Of a stretch of 64,000 nt of DNA, positions 35,077 through 48,285 are shown piece after piece (the first letter of the stretch is position 1; every line of letters begins with the position of its first letter). A program made the position numbers and the translations under genes. The notes under the pieces are model-generated. The model had not been told where the DNA came from. It was given only the letters and a program-made list of their open reading frames with translations, and did not search any database. The stretch spans positions 66,761,153 to 66,825,152 of the forward strand of contig NC_134081.1 in NCBI RefSeq assembly GCF_000715075.1. Reading direction: 5' to 3'. Source of the DNA: Nicotiana tabacum. Its lineage: Eukaryota; Streptophyta; Magnoliopsida; Solanales; Solanaceae.

Positions 35077-35657
35077 TTCTCCCACTCTTAAAATAAACAT
35101 TCGTTCTCAAACGTGCATAGAGATAAACCTGAAGTGACAAAAAGGTGAGGATAATGGCTGCGCATATCATGCTTTGTCTCCCAAGTCACCTCCTCGAGCG
35201 GTTAGCCTCTCCATTGAACCTTCACTGAAACAATGTTATTTTACATCAACTTTTGGACCTGCCTGTCCAAGATAGCCACCGACTCCTCATCATAAGTCAA
35301 ATACTTGTCAAACTAAAATCTAATACATGTGATGGATCACTAAAATACTTCCGGAGCATGAAAACATGGAATACCGGGTGAACTCTCAATAAGCTGGGTG
35401 GAAATGCGAGTTTGTAGGCCACCTCACCAACCCTCTCAAGGATCTCAAAAGGAGCGATATTCCTAGGGACTTGCCCTTTCTCCGAACCCCATCACACCCA
35501 TCATGGGTGAAATTATTAGCAAGACCGTCTTTCCAATCATGAATGCTACATCACAAGCCTTCCGATCAGCATAACTCTTCTGCCTAGACTGTGTTGTACG
35601 AGCGGATCCTGAATCAACTTGAATTTCTCCAAGACATCCTTAACCAAATCAGTGCCC
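35077..35657 (-). pseudogene. pol: E2 pol C-terminus (chromodomain end), fragment
   Basis: Next to a CTTTCTCCCACTCTT polypurine tract (minus strand), the sequence reads the pol tail in several frames. It includes LEEVTWETKHDM with HYPHLF (about 35150-35230), the end of a chromodomain, and further up a VGKTVLLANN-like stretch matching MVGERVLL of the E3 copy. The fragment ends at about 35657, where a microhomology (AAGG) joins it to the interior of an E3 LTR. All of RT and most of integrase are gone from E2. Confidence 0.75.
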
Positions 35658-35975
35658 AAGGAACCGCCTCGTAGTCTCAAATGTAAACACATAGCTCAAA
35701 CCGATAAATACAACAGTTAACAGCAAGATTTCTACAGTTATACTAATAAAGAACAAGAAAAAACAAGAATCGACTAGGCATGCTTCACAGAGTTCAAATA
35801 AGCAGTTAAAGCACGTAGACATGCGATATTAGACAAAACAGGATAACTACACATATTGGAATAGCTCAATTAAGAATGAAAAATAGACTAATTCTCATTT
35901 AAACGGTATAACTCAAATTAAAGGAAAAACATGCTACTACTAAGTTAAATAAATCGGGTTTTACAACAAATAGCC

Positions 35976-36005
35976 CGTTTACGTACTCGTCACCTCATGT
36001 AGACG
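35976..36005 (-). repeat. LTR stem-loop (E3 3' LTR)
   Basis: Arms CGTTTACGT and ATGTAGACG pair over 9 positions, two by G-T on the plus strand, around ACTCGTCACCTC. The copy at the same place in the E3 5' LTR (43743-43770) is decayed. Confidence 0.55.
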
Positions 36006-36559
36006 ACACTCACATATCACAACAATACCAAATCCTAAGAGGATTTCCCCCACACAAGGTTAGGTAAGCCACTTACCTCGAACCAAGCTGAATCAATCGG
36101 TAACAATGCCCTTTCCACGAATATCCGACTCCGAATGGCCCAAATCTAGCCAAAATCAATTACATACCATAAATACAACTATAAGAATTTAATCTAATTA
36201 ATGAAATCAAAGTTAAAGCAAGAATTTAGAAAATCGGGTAAAAGTCATAAAATATGAACACCCATTCACTCACGAGCTCATTCGTACCAAAATTATACAA
36301 ATCCGATATCAAAATCCCAATCAAAATTCAAAAACTTATTTGAAGAACCTTCCAACTTTTTTCCCAAAATTCTCAACCAAATCCGAAATTAAAAGATGAA
36401 ATTAGTGATAGATTAGTGGAACATAACCATAAATGGGTTAAGAATCGTTACCCAAAAGCATCCTTTGAAAATTTCCCAAATTATCGCCCAAATCCGAGCT
36501 CTCAAAGTCCCAAAATTGGAAATGGAATAAGACCCTCGAACTTGCCCTTTTCTGCCCAA

Positions 36560-36900
36560 TGATTTCGCATATGCGGGTCTATAATCGCACCTGCGATGCC
36601 ACACCTGCGGAAATTTCATCGCAGGTGCGGAGTTAGCTTAAGTCCCCTGGGTCTGCATCTGCGAGAAAAGCGCCGCACCTGCGGATGCGCTCCTGCAACC
36701 AAGGAACCGCACCTGCGACCAAGGAACCGCACCTGCGACCCTCACCGCTCCTGCACACAAACCAACCGCAGAAGCGAGGCCACTTCTGTGCAATTAACTC
36801 CGAACCTGCAAACCCGGATTGGGCTGCCAAATCCCGTATCTCGCTCTTTCATTCGCACGTGCGAGTCCGCACTTGCGGTCTCCCCACCGCAGGTGCGAAA
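36560..36900 (-). repeat. LTR CpG module, CGCACCTGCGA type
   Basis: Words CGCACCTGCGACC, GCATCTGCGAG and CCGCAGGTGCG recur, including a short exact duplication (CCAAGGAACCGCACCTGCGA near 36699-36738). Confidence 0.75.
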
Positions 36901-37577
36901 ATACCAGAAACAAAAAACTTCAGCAAATACACCAGTCTAAATTTCAATCCGTTAAGTTCCCGAAATACACCCGAGGTCCCCTGGGACCTCAACCAAACAT
37001 ACCAACAAGTCCTAAAACACAATACAAACTTATTCGAGCCCTCAAATCACATCAAACAACGCAAAAAATATGAATCACCCTCCGATTCAAACTTAATCAA
37101 CTTTGAAACTTTAAACTTCTACAACCGATGTCGAAACTTATCAAATCGCGTCCGATTGATCTCAAATTTTGCACACAAGTCATAATTGACATTACGGACC
37201 TATTCCAACCTCTGGAATCAGAATCCGACCCCGATATCAAAAAGTCCACTTACGATCAAAATCTCCAAAAATTCGATTTTTGCCAATTCAAGCCAAAATC
37301 AGCTACATACCTCCAAAACACAATCCAGACACGCCCCTAAGTTCAAAATCACCAAACGGAGCTAAGTTTCCCCATTCCAGAGTCGTCTTCACACAATCCC
37401 GACTATGGTCAAAATTCTTAAATTTAAGCTTCCGTTTAGGGACTAAGTGTCCCAATTCACTCCGAAACCACAACAACAACCTCCCAACAAGTCACATAAG
37501 CAGAAAATGATACGGGGAAAGTAGTAAACAGAGGATCGGGGCTATAACTCTTAAAAATGACCGGCCGGGTCATTATA

Positions 37578-37592
37578 TCCTCCCCCTCTTAA
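37578..37592 (-). other. E3 polypurine tract
   Basis: TCCTCCCCCTCTTAA on the plus strand is a purine run on the element strand and lies directly inside the 3' LTR edge. Confidence 0.75.
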
Positions 37593-40500
37593 AATAATTG
37601 TTCGTCCTCGATCGAGTATAGAGACATACCTGAAGTGGTGAAAAGATGAGGGTAACAGATGCTCATATCATGCTCAGTCTCCCAAGTCGCCTCCTCGACC
37701 GGCTGCCCCTCCACTGAACCTTCACGGAAGAAATATTCTTTGACCTCAGCTTTCGAACATGCCTGTCCAAAATAGCCAATGGCTCCTCCACATAAGATAG
37801 ATCCTTGTCCAACTGGACTGAGCTGAAATCCACACATCAAACAAATCACTGTGATACTTTCAGAGCATAGAAACATGGAATACCGGATGAACTCCTGCTA
37901 GACTGGGAGGTAAGGCAAGCTCATAAGCAACCTCTCCAACACACTGCAACACCTCAAAGGGACCAATGAACCTTGGGCTCAGCTTGCCCTTCTTCCTGAA
38001 CCTCATAACGCCCTTCATAGGAGAAACCTGGAGCAAGACCCGCTCTCCAACCATGAATGCAACATCGCGAACCTTCCGATACGCATAACTCTTCTGTTTG
38101 AACTAGGCTATGCGAAGTCGATCTTGAATTACCTTCACCTTATCCAGGGCATCCTGAACCAAGTTTGTACCAAATAATATTGCCTTTCCCGGCGCAAACC
38201 AAACCACTGGAGACTGACACCGCCTACCATATAGAGCCTCATACGGTGCCATCTGGATGCTCGACTGATAACTGTTTTTGTGGGAAAACTCTGTAAGTGG
38301 CAAGAACTGATCCCAAGAACCTCCAAAATTAACGCACACGCACGGAGCATATCCTCTAATGTCTGAATAGTGCGCTCAGACTGTCCGTCCGTCTGAGGGT
38401 GAAATGTTGTGCTCAGCTCCACTCGAGTACCCAACTCATGTTGTACGGCCTTCTAGAACCGTGATGTAAACTTTGTACCCCGGTCAGAGATGATAGATAC
38501 CGGCACACCATGAAGCCTGACAATCTCGCGGATATAAATTTGAGCCAACTGCTCGGAAGAATAGGTAGTTATCACATGCATGAAATGAGCTGACTTGGTC
38601 AGCCTATCCACAATCACCCAAACTACATCAAACTTTCGCTGAGTCCGTGGAAGCCCAACAATGAAATCCATAGTGATCCCCTCCCATTTCCACTCCAGAT
38701 TCTCTAACTTTTGAAGCAACCCACCTGGCCGTTGATGCTCATACTTCACCTACTGGAAATTTAGACACAAAGCTATATATTCCACTATGTACTTCTTCAT
38801 CCTCCTCCACCAGTAATGTTGCCTCAAGTCCTGGTACATCTTTGCGGCTCCCGGGTGAATGGAGTACCGCAAACTGTGAGCCTCCTGGAGAATCAACTCA
38901 CGCAGCCCATCTACATTGGGAACACATAGCCTGCCTTGCATCCTCAATGCACCATCATCTGCAATAGTGACCTCCTTAGCATCACCGTGCTTAACCGTGT
39001 CCTTAAGGACAAGCATATGGGGGTCATCATACTGACGTTCCTTGATACGATCATAAAGAGAAGACCGAGAGACCACACAAGCCAATACTCGGCTCAGCTC
39101 AGAAATATCCAATCTCACAAACTGGTTGGCTAAGGCTTGAACATCAAATGCCAATGGCCTCTCTGCTACTGGTAGATATGCTAAACGCCACAAACTCTTT
39201 GCTCGGCGACTCAAAGCATTGGCCACCACATTGGCCTTCCCCAGATGGTACAAAATGGTGATATCATAGTCCTTAAGTAGCTCCAACCACCTCCGTTGAC
39301 GCAAGTTAAGATCCCTTTGCTTGAACAGATGTTCTAAACTTCGGTGATTGGTGTAAATCTCACATGGGACACCGTACAAATAGTGCCGCCAAATCTTCAA
39401 GGCATGAACAATAGCTGCTAACTCAAGGTCGCGGATAGGATAGCTCTTTTCATGCACCATCAGTTGTCTAGATGCGTAGGCAATCACCCTACTGTCCTAC
39501 ATCAACACCGCACCGAGACCAATCCGCGATGCATCACAATATACAGTATAAGACCCCGAACCTGTAGGCTGTAGTCAAAGCTGACTTGAGCTTCTGAGAG
39601 CTCTCCTCACACTCATCTGTCCACCTGAACGGAGCACCCTTTGGGTCAGCCTGGTCATAGGTGCTGCAATAGATGAGAATCCCTTTACAAAACAACGGTA
39701 ATACCCCACCAAACCAAGAAAACTCCGGATCTCTGTAGCTAAGGACGGTCTGGGCTAACTCTGCACTGCTTCAATCTTCTTCGGATCCACCTAGATCCCA
39801 TCACTTGATACTACAGGACCCAAGAATGCCACTGAGTCTAGCCAAAACTCACACTTTGAAAATTTTGCATATAACTTCTTTTCTCTCAAGGTCTGAAGTG
39901 CAATCCTCAGGTGCTGCTGATGATCCTCCCGAGTCCGGGAGTACACCAGAATGTCGTCAATAAACACGATGATGAAAGAGTCAAGATAGGGTCGGAACAC
40001 ACTGTGTATCAAGTGGGGCATTGGTCAGCCCAAAAGACATCACAAGGAACTCGTAGTGACCATAACGAGTCCTGAAAGTAGTCTTCGGGATATCTGGCTC
40101 CCGAATCTTCAACTAATGATAGCCAGAATATAAATTAATCTTGGAAAATACCCTGGAACCCTGTAGCTGATCAAATAAATCATCAATACGAGGCAATGGA
40201 TACCTGTTCTTCACTGTAACATTGTTCAGCTGGCGATAATCAATGCACATACACAGAGTACCATCCTTCTTCTTCAAACAGCTCTTATAACTGCTCCTTC
40301 AACTGGGCTGAATGAAGCCCTTATCAAACAATTTTGTAACCGCTCCTTCAACTCAGGAGGAGCCATACGGTATAGAGGAATAGAGATGGGTTGAGTTCTC
40401 GGCAGCAAATCAATGCCAAAATCATTTCTCTGTCGGGCGGCATGCCCGGAAGATCAGCTGGAAACACATCTGGAAAGTCCCTCACTACTAGGACTGACTC

Positions 40501-41039
40501 AACTATAGGGGCATCAATACTGACATCTCTCACATAAGCTATATATGAGTCACACCCCTTCTCAACCATTCGTTGAGCTTTAAGAAATGAAATAACTCTG
40601 CTGGGAGTATACTCTAAGGTACCTCTCCACTCTAATCGCGGTAATCCCGGCATAGCCAGTGTCACGGTCTTAGCATGAAAATCAAGAATAGTATAATGGG
40701 GCAACAACCAGTCCATGCCTAAGATAACATCAAAGTCTACCATATTGAGAATAATAAATCAGCTCTGGTCTTAAAACCACTAAGAGCAATGAAACACGAC
40801 CGATACCAGAGAATCTCCCACAGAAGTAGACCCATAAATAGGGGAACTCAATAAATCCCGAGATACGCTCCAAATACGGGGCAAAATAAGAGGACACATA
40901 GGAATATGTAGAGCCTGGATCAAATAAGACCGACGCGTCTCTATGATAGACCGGAACAATACTTGTAATGACAGATTCGGAAGCAACTGCCTCTGTACGA
41001 GCCAGAAGAGCATAATATCTGGCATGGCCTCCCCCTTTA
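37593..41039 (-). pseudogene. pol: E3 chromovirus pol (protease-RT-RNase H-integrase-chromodomain), broken
   Basis: Domains in minus-strand order: protease with DPGSTYSYVSS (40921-40890) and MVDFDVILGMDW (from 40743); RT with the catalytic FIDDILVYS box (about 39972-39946); RNase H and integrase zinc domain in one open stretch (39487-38750: [20 protein letters not shown], then [18 protein letters not shown]). Integrase core: ITMDF (about 38670), SIISDRG (about 38490), GQSERTIQ (about 38380). The MVGERVLL segment starts at 38054 and the chromodomain end PVEEATWETEHDM is near 37700. The clade is Tekay/Del-like. Breaks: a frameshift after PGMPPDR (about 40430), a short duplication in RT (GCTCCTTCAACT at 40297 and 40341), loss of the last integrase zinc Cys with a stop (38750), a frameshift near 38440 and another before 37876. 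Confidence 0.9.
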
Positions 41040-42449
41040 GGGCAACCTCAAACTCCCCGACCTCTACTTCGAGCTGGCTGAGCAGGTGGGGCAGTAGCTG
41101 GTGCTGGAATCATAGCCTGAGGACCCGGTGGATCACGCGGTGGCTGAGAAGTCTGTGGAGGTGCGCCCCTCCTAAGTCTGGGGCAATCCCTCACCATATG
41201 GCAGGTGTCGCCACACTAAAAATAAGCTCTCGGAGAGCGTGGCTGCTGTGACTGGCTCGGGCGAGGTCTACTGGACTGACCGCTAAAAGCACCCCGTGCA
41301 GGAGGCACACTAGACACTGGCGGTGCATAATAAGTCTCCTAGAGCCTAGAAGTGACCGAAATACCACTGGTGGCTGGAAGAGCTGAATGAACGGGGCGAC
41401 TCCCATAGCCCCTACCATGGCGAACTACAGCTGGGGCACGAGTACCACTATAAGTGCCAGACTCTCGAGACCTCTTGTCCTCCATTTCCTCTTTATCCTG
41501 AACGAGCATGCCCTCCAATCTCCTAGCAATACTCACAACCTGCTAGTAAGAAATATCCATCTCCAGCTCCCTCACCATACTAATCTTGATACTGGGGTGG
41601 AGTCCCTGAATAAACCGATGAACCCTCTCTCGAACTGTGGTAACCAAGGCCGGTACATGTCGGGCCAAATCACTGAAATGAACTGCATACTCTGACATAG
41701 TCATAGCACCCTAGCGCAACTGCTCAAACTCTACGCTCCATGCGTCCCTAAGACTCTGAGGAACATACTTCCTCAAAAACATGTCCGGGAACTGAGTCCA
41801 TGTAAGTGAAGTTGCCTCAGCCAGACTACTCAACTCATAAGCACGCCACCACTGATAGGGTGGTCCTCTAAGCTGGAATGCAGTAAAAGAAACCCCACTC
41901 GACTCCGCTACACCCATAGTATTTAGAATACGGTGACATTTCTCTAGAAAAACCTGGGCATACTCTGACGCCAATCCACTGAAGGTAGGAGGGGTGGTAC
42001 TTCTTGTACCTCTCAAGTCTGAGATGCTCCGCCTCAAAAACTACTGCCCTAACCTCAGGTAGAGCTGGAGCTACCGGCTGTACTGGTATGATCTCTAGAT
42101 CCTGGTCTACCTGAACTCGCTGCTCTGGGGTACCAGCGACAGGAGTCTGTGCTCCTCCCCCGGCCTGAGATGTAGCAGGTGCAAGTGGAATCAATACAAC
42201 ATGAGCTATGGTTCTTAACATGTTCATGAACTGGGCTAGAGTCTCTTGGAGAGCTGGTGCAACAACAGGTACCTCAGGTGCCTGCTATCCAGCTGGAGCT
42301 ACTGGGGGCTCCTCTATCGTAGCTCGCGCTGGTGCTCTGGCTGCACCGCGTGGACGTCCTCAGCCTCTACCTCGGCCCCGGCCTCTCGCGACTCTATCAG
42401 GGGGCACGGGTGCCTGGTCCTCAAATCTGCATGTACGTGTCCTCATCAT
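41040..42449 (-). pseudogene. gag: E3 gag, broken
   Basis: The start is the ATG at 42449, in a context matching the other two gags (MMRTRT). The N-terminal part is Arg/Gly- and Pro/Ala-rich. The Gag core lies at 42037-41711 with PPTFSGLASEYAQVFLEKCH, FQLRGPPYQWWRAYE and FLRKYVPQSLRDAW. Then comes a Ser/Thr/Pro-rich linker and a zinc knuckle at 41228-41180 reading YF, stop, CGDTCHMVRDC. The first knuckle Cys is Tyr and the next codon but one is a stop. Stops in the N-terminal third and a frameshift near 41700 also inactivate it. Protease follows at once. Confidence 0.88.
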
Positions 42450-42635
42450 CTGTGAGACAATAGAATACAGAAGTTTAGAATTTTGATGTCAATAATTTTC
42501 GCACGACAAGGAATCAACATGCGTAATTTTTCCTAACAGTTTCATAGCCTCCCGAAGATAAGTACAGACGTCTACGTACCGATCCGCGAGACACTAATAA
42601 ACCGGCTTGTGACTCACGACACCTATGAACCTAGA

Positions 42636-42647
42636 GCTATGATACCA
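42636..42647 (-). other. E3 primer binding site
   Basis: Minus strand TGGTATCATAGC, one mismatch from the tRNA-Met primer site, three bases inside the 5' LTR edge at 42651. Confidence 0.85.
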
Positions 42648-43267
42648 ACTTGTCACGACCCAATTCTCCCTCCGTAAGATGTCGTGATGGCACCTAGTCT
42701 CTACGACTAGGTAAGCCTAACAAAATGCGGAAATAACAAAAATGGAAGTAAAACTTAACAACTAACTGCAACAGATAACTAAATAACTGGTAACAATACC
42801 GCTCGGCATGTACAATAACCAACACTCTAGTAATACCTAGTATTCCTACAACCCGAAACATCATAAGTCACAAGCTACAGAAGAAAACTAGTATCTCTAT
42901 ACACCAGAGTCTAATAAAGGAAGTACGGAAGGTAAATGACATGGAGGGAATAGAGGGGGCTCTGAGGTCTGCGGATGCGGTAGATGTACCTTGAAGTCTC
43001 CGTACAACAGCAAGCACTCTCAGCTAGTAGCGGGGCTGATAAGAAGCACTTGGATCTGCACACAAAATATGTACAGAAGAATAGCATGAGTACACCACAA
43101 TGGTACCCAGTAAGTGCCAAGCTTAACCGCGGTCGAGTAGTGACGAGGTCAGGTCACGCCCACTAGTAAATAATAAATTAGGCAGGAGAATATACAGTAT
43201 AATAAGAGACTAGAATTTAACAAAAGGAAACATAGCAAGGCAACAATACAACACACAGGGGTAAATA

Positions 43268-43450
43268 GCAGCGGATCTCCCGAGATACCGTCTCGTAGTC
43301 CCAAAATTAATATACAGGGAGAACTCCCGAGGTACCGCCTCGTAGTCTCAAAAGTAAATATGCAGGAAGAACTCCCGAGGTACCGCCTCGTAGTCTCAAA
43401 ATAAATGTGCAGGGAGAAATCTTAAGGAACCGCCTCATAGTCTCAAAAGT
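43268..43450 (-). repeat. Tandem GAGGTACCGCCTCGTAG units
   Basis: Four units of about 56 bp contain CCCGAGGTACCGCCTCGTAG. The GAGG/CCTC parts can form a small hairpin. The sense-strand equivalents CTACGAGGCGGTACCTCGGG form the array at 53505-53650. Confidence 0.8.
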
Positions 43451-44369
43451 AAATACGCAGCTCAAACCGATAAATACAATAGTTAATAGAAAGATTTCTA
43501 TAGTTATATTGATAAAGAACAAGGAAAAACAAAAATCTACTATGCATGCTTCACAGAGTTCAAATAAGCAGTTAAAGCACGTAGACATGTGATATTAGAC
43601 TAAACATGATAACTACACATATTGGAATAGCTCAATTAAGAATGAAAAACAGACAAATACTCATTTAAACGGTATAACTCAAATTAAAGGAAAAACATGT
43701 TACTACTCAGTAAAATAAATCGGGTTTTATAACAAATAGCCCGTGTACGTACTTGTTACACCACATAGAAGGAGCTCACATATCACAACAGTACCAAATC
43801 CTAAGGAGATTCCCCCCCCCCCCCCCCCAAAGTTAGGTAAGCCACTTACCTCGAACCAAGCTGAATCAATCGGTAACAATGCCCTTTCCACGAATATCCG
43901 ACTCCGAATGGCCCAAATCTAGCCAAAATCAATTACATACCATAAATACAACTATAAGAATTTAATCTAATTAATGAAATCAAAGTTAAAGCAAGAATTT
44001 AGAAAATCGCCCTAAAAAGTTGACCCGGGCCCACGTCTCAGAATCAGGTAAAAGTCATAAAATATGAATACCCATTAACTCACGAGCTCATTCGTACCAA
44101 AATTATCCAAATCCGATATCAAAATCCCAATCAAAACTTAAAACCCTATTTGAAGAACCTTCCAACATTTTTCCCAAATTTCTCAGCCAAATCCGAAATT
44201 AAAAGATGAAATTAGTGATAGATTAGTGGAATATAACCATAAATGGGTTAAGAATCGTTACCCAAAAGCTTCTTCTACAAATCTTCCAAATTATCGCCCA
44301 AATCCGAGCTCTCAAAGTCACAAAATTGGAAATGGAATAAAACCCTAGAACTTGCCCTTTTCTGCCTAG

Positions 44370-44715
44370 AGATTTGGCATCTGTGGGCCTATAATTGCAC
44401 CTGCGATGTGGCACCTGTGATGCGGCACCTGTAGAATTTTCATCACAGGTGTCGACTTAGCTTAAGTCCCCTGGGTCCGCATCCGCGAGAGAAGCGCCGC
44501 ACCTGCGGATGTGCTCCTGCGACCAAGGAACCGCACCTGCGACCCTCACCACTCCTGCACACACATTAACCGCAGAAGCGAGGCCGCTTCTGCGCAATTA
44601 CCTCCGCACCTGCGATCCCAGTTTGGGCTGCCAAATCCCGCATTTGTGCTCTTTCATCCGCACGTGCGAGTCTGCACCTGCGATCTCCCCACTGCAGGTG
44701 CGAAAACACCAGAAA
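44370..44715 (-). repeat. LTR CpG module (E3 5' LTR)
   Basis: Same vocabulary as 36560-36900 (CGCACCTGCGA, CGCAGAAGCGAGG) with scattered C-to-T type changes. Confidence 0.75.
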
Positions 44716-45394
44716 CCAGAAATTTCAACAAATACACCAGTCTAGCTTTCGATCTGTTAAGCATTTGAAATACACCCGAGACCCCCCAGGACCTCAACCA
44801 AACATACTAATAAGTCCTAAAACACCATAAGAATTTATTCGAGCCCTCAAATTACATCAAACAACTCTAAAAACACGAATCACCCTCCGATTCAAATTTA
44901 ATAAACTTTGAAATTTCAAACTTCTACAACCGATTCTGAAACCTATCAAATCGTTTCCGATTGTCCTCAAATTTTACACACTAATCATAATTGACATTAC
45001 AGACCTACTCCAATCTCCGGAATCCGAATCCGACCCCTATATCAAAAAGTCCACTACCGGTTAAAATCTCCAAAAATTAAATTTTCGCCAATTCAAGCCA
45101 AAATCAGCTACAGAACTCCAAAACACAATCCGGACATGCCTCTAAGTCCAAAATCACCCAACAGATCTAACGAAACCGACGAAACTCTATTCCAAAGTCG
45201 TCTGCACACAGTCCTAACTATGGTCAAAATCCTAAGACTTAAGTTTCTATTTAGGGATTAAGTGTCCCAATTCACTCCAAAACTACAACAACAACAACCT
45301 CCCAGCAAATCACATAAGAAGAAAAAGATACGGGGAAACCAGTAAATAGAGGATCGGGGCTATAACTCTCAAAACAACCGGCCAGGTCGTTACA

Positions 45395-46548
45395 ATAAGT
45401 CTATACAGTCCCTCACCATATTCCTGATATCACCACACTCGAAAATAGCTCTCTCTAGGCATGGTTGCTGAAACTAACCTTGGCCTAGTCGACTAGACTG
45501 GCCGCTGAAGGTACCTTGTGCAGGAAGTGCTAAATGAGCTGGCCGACTCACATAGACTCTGCCATGACACGCTAAAATTGGAGCGCGAGCACTACTATAT
45601 CCTCCAGAAACTCGAGGCTTCTGGGACTCCATATCCTCCCCATCCTGGCCCCACACGCTCCATCCTACGAGCGATTTGTAGAACCTGCTGAAATGGATTA
45701 TCCGTATCCAAGTCTCGAGCCATGCTGAATCTAGGACGATAATTGAGCCCCTCTATAAATCTGCGGACTCACTCTCTAATTGTAGAAACCAAGGAAGGTG
45801 CATGTCGGGTTAACTCATTGAATATGATGGCATACTCTAACACTGTAATAGTCCCCTGGCTCAACTGCTTGAACTTTGTGTGCCATGCATCCCAGAGGGT
45901 CTAGGGAACAAACTCCCTAAAAACATCTCTAAAAACTGAGTACAAGTGAGTGGGGCTGCATCAGCTGTCCTACCCTCCTCGTAAGCCTGCCACCGCCTAT
46001 ATGCTGCTCCTGATAGCTGAAATATAGTAAAAGCAACTCCGCTTACCTTCACAATACCCATGGTGCAGAGAATACAGTGGCACTTATCTAGAAACCCTGT
46101 GCGTCCTTAGTAACTGCATCACTGAAAGTAGGAGGGTCATACTTCTAGGACCTCTCAAGTCTCCTCTGCTCCTTCTCAGATGCCTCTGGCCTGACCTCTG
46201 GCTGAGCCGAAATAATCGGTTGTGTTGGCATAACTCTAGAAACATTATCAATCTGGACCTGCTGCGCATGGGTATGGGCCGCGGGAGTCCGAGCTTCTCC
46301 CGGCTTGAGATGTAGCTGGTGCAACGAAGACCAATCCACCTGAGCTAAAGTGTCGAACATGCTCAAAAGGTCTGCTAGGGTTTCCTGGAGTCTAGGGATG
46401 ACAACATGCACCTCGGGTGCTTGTCCCCCAACCGAAGATACTAGTGGCTCCTCGGTCTTTGCTAGGGCAGGTACTCTAGCTACAATATATCCCCCCTCCC
46501 CCCGGCCTCTTCCTCAGCCCCGGCTCTAGCAGTGTGTATCCTCACCAT
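45395..46548 (-). pseudogene. gag: E2 gag, 3'-truncated by E3 insertion
   Basis: The start is the ATG at 46548, in the same leader context as the other gags. Visible parts are the Pro/Ala-rich N-terminus (46411-46145), a PPTFS-like segment, the core FQLSGAAYRRWQAYEEGR with LTCTQFLEMFL (46061-45900), and the Ser-rich linker with RVYVSRPAHLALPA (45656-45474). It ends at 45395 next to the E3 LTR edge, at a position equivalent to 41190 of E3 gag, in the zinc knuckle. Stops and frameshifts occur throughout. The remaining C-terminus and most of pol were lost in the deletion that also trimmed the E3 3' LTR. Confidence 0.82.
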
Positions 46549-46733
46549 CTTTGAGATAATAAAAAAACAAAAACTAAAATTTCGAAATCAATATATTTGC
46601 ACGATAAGGAATCAAAGAAGTGGGATTTTCCTAATAGTTCTGTATGATCTCAAAGTTAAGTACAGATGTCTCCATACCGATCCGCAAGATTCTACTAAAC
46701 TTCCTTATGACTCGTAGCACCTATGAACCTAGA

Positions 46734-46745
46734 GCTCTGATACTG
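46734..46745 (-). other. E2 primer binding site (decayed)
   Basis: Minus strand CAGTATCAGAGC, close to TGGTATCAGAGC, lying three bases inside the LTR edge at 46749. Confidence 0.75.
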
Positions 46746-48255
46746 ACTTGTCATGATCCCAAAATCTCACCTGAGGTAGTCGTGATGGCACCTAGTCTCT
46801 AAGATTAGGTAAACTTAACACACCGGAGAATTTAACATAAATAATGACTAAGAATATTAAATTAAATTGATAAACCTTATGAAATCATCAATACTGAATA
46901 ACAATCACAAAATACCCCAGAACCAGTCAAACTGAGTCATAAGCTCTAAGAAGTACACCAAAACTATAAAAATACAATATTGTTTGATGTGATGATAAAC
47001 AATAGAAAATAAAGTAGTAGAAGGTGACTCCGAGACCTGCGAGCGTCTAGCAGGTATACCTTGAAATCTCCGAGATATCCGAGTCAACTCACTGTCGTTT
47101 GGCACGAGCAGAAGTACGTGGATATGCACAAAATTATGCAGAAGCATAGCATGAGTATACCACAACGGTACACAGTAAGTATCAAGCCTAACCTCGATAG
47201 AGTCGTAACGAGGTCGGGTCATAACAACTACTAGACATTGAAATTGGAGCAAAATATTAATATAGTCTTATAACAGAAGTAAAAGAAATAAATGACAACA
47301 AAACAATAAAATGATGTAAGTCTAACAACGGATATTAGAGCAATAAGGACAACAAAGAATGAGCATATGATAAGAACAACAAGTAATCAAATACAGTCAA
47401 AATACAAGTAAAATAAATAAAGGAACAACAATAATTGTTCCATCAACAAGCCTTTCCAATATAGAATGTACAACAAGAATCACAATCGAGGCACCACGCC
47501 TCATATTTACATTTCACAATTTACAATCACAATCTTCCTTATGTCGCTGCGTGAGCTGTGCATTTATTTTACACGCGTTTTAGCCATCGTTATCTCATCG
47601 CATGGCTTCAAGTAATTCATTTACTAGAAACACATGTATAAATACCACCTTATCTCACCGCATGCATTTCAATATCGACCCTTATACCACCGCATGTGTA
47701 TTAATAATAGTCAACTCGCACCACATCTGCTCATATGCCACAACATTACCAAATCAACATTAATAATTTTACCATAACACATAGCCCACGGCTCAACCAC
47801 AATGTGTACAAGAATCTCAATTATAACAAAATGAATGAGAAACAACTCAACAAGGAAGGATGTCCCAAAAATCAACACTTCAACCATAATGTGTTAATAG
47901 CTTTCACAACTACAACCTCAATAACTCAACAATGAAGGTATTCCCGTGAAATGGAAACATCCAATTCAAGTACATAACATAAGCTTAAAAATGAAATAGA
48001 TCATATGAAATAGCAACTACGACTAAATGCATGAGAATAACTCAACAATAGGGTGGATAGTATGTAACAAAAATTACAAATAAATGCATATAAGAGTAAA
48101 TTTGACAATGGAAATTAAAACATGTAACGATAACTTCAATTAAGGCATGTAAGAATCAAAATTGACAACAAAATATAGAACAAATAACAACAACCATAAT
48201 TAAGTGCTTATAAGTAACCTAAGAGTCTGAACCGGTCAAATATCACATATAAGAC

Positions 48256-48285
48256 CGTGTACACACTCGTCACCTCATGTACACG
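48256..48285 (-). repeat. LTR stem-loop (E2 5' LTR)
   Basis: Arms CGTGTACA and TGTACACG (8 bp) enclose a loop with ACTCGTCACCTC plus one mismatched pair. The paired LTR has a slightly different perfect stem. Confidence 0.7.

Larger units (their letters stand above)
35658..37577 (-). mobile_element. E3 3' LTR, first 773 bp deleted
   Basis: It begins inside the GGAACCGCCTCGTAG repeat unit that lies at 43424 in the E3 5' LTR, so the segment equivalent to 42651-43423 is missing. The rest aligns along its length with 43424-45394. It holds a stem-loop at 35976-36005 and a CpG module at 36560-36900 (CGCACCTGCGACC, CCGCAGGTGCG). The right end GGGTCATTATA is a decayed LTR edge followed by polypurine sequence. 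Confidence 0.85.
42651..45394 (-). mobile_element. E3 5' LTR (2,744 bp), complete
   Basis: It runs from TGTCACGACCC at the primer site to GGTCGTTACA at 45394. Contents in plus coordinates: conserved block 43050-43170, tandem hairpin-like repeats 43268-43450, decayed stem-loop 43743-43770, a 17-base C run (43812-43828) and a CpG module 44370-44715. Right of it E2 gag resumes at the zinc-knuckle region, so E3 landed inside E2 gag. Confidence 0.9.
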
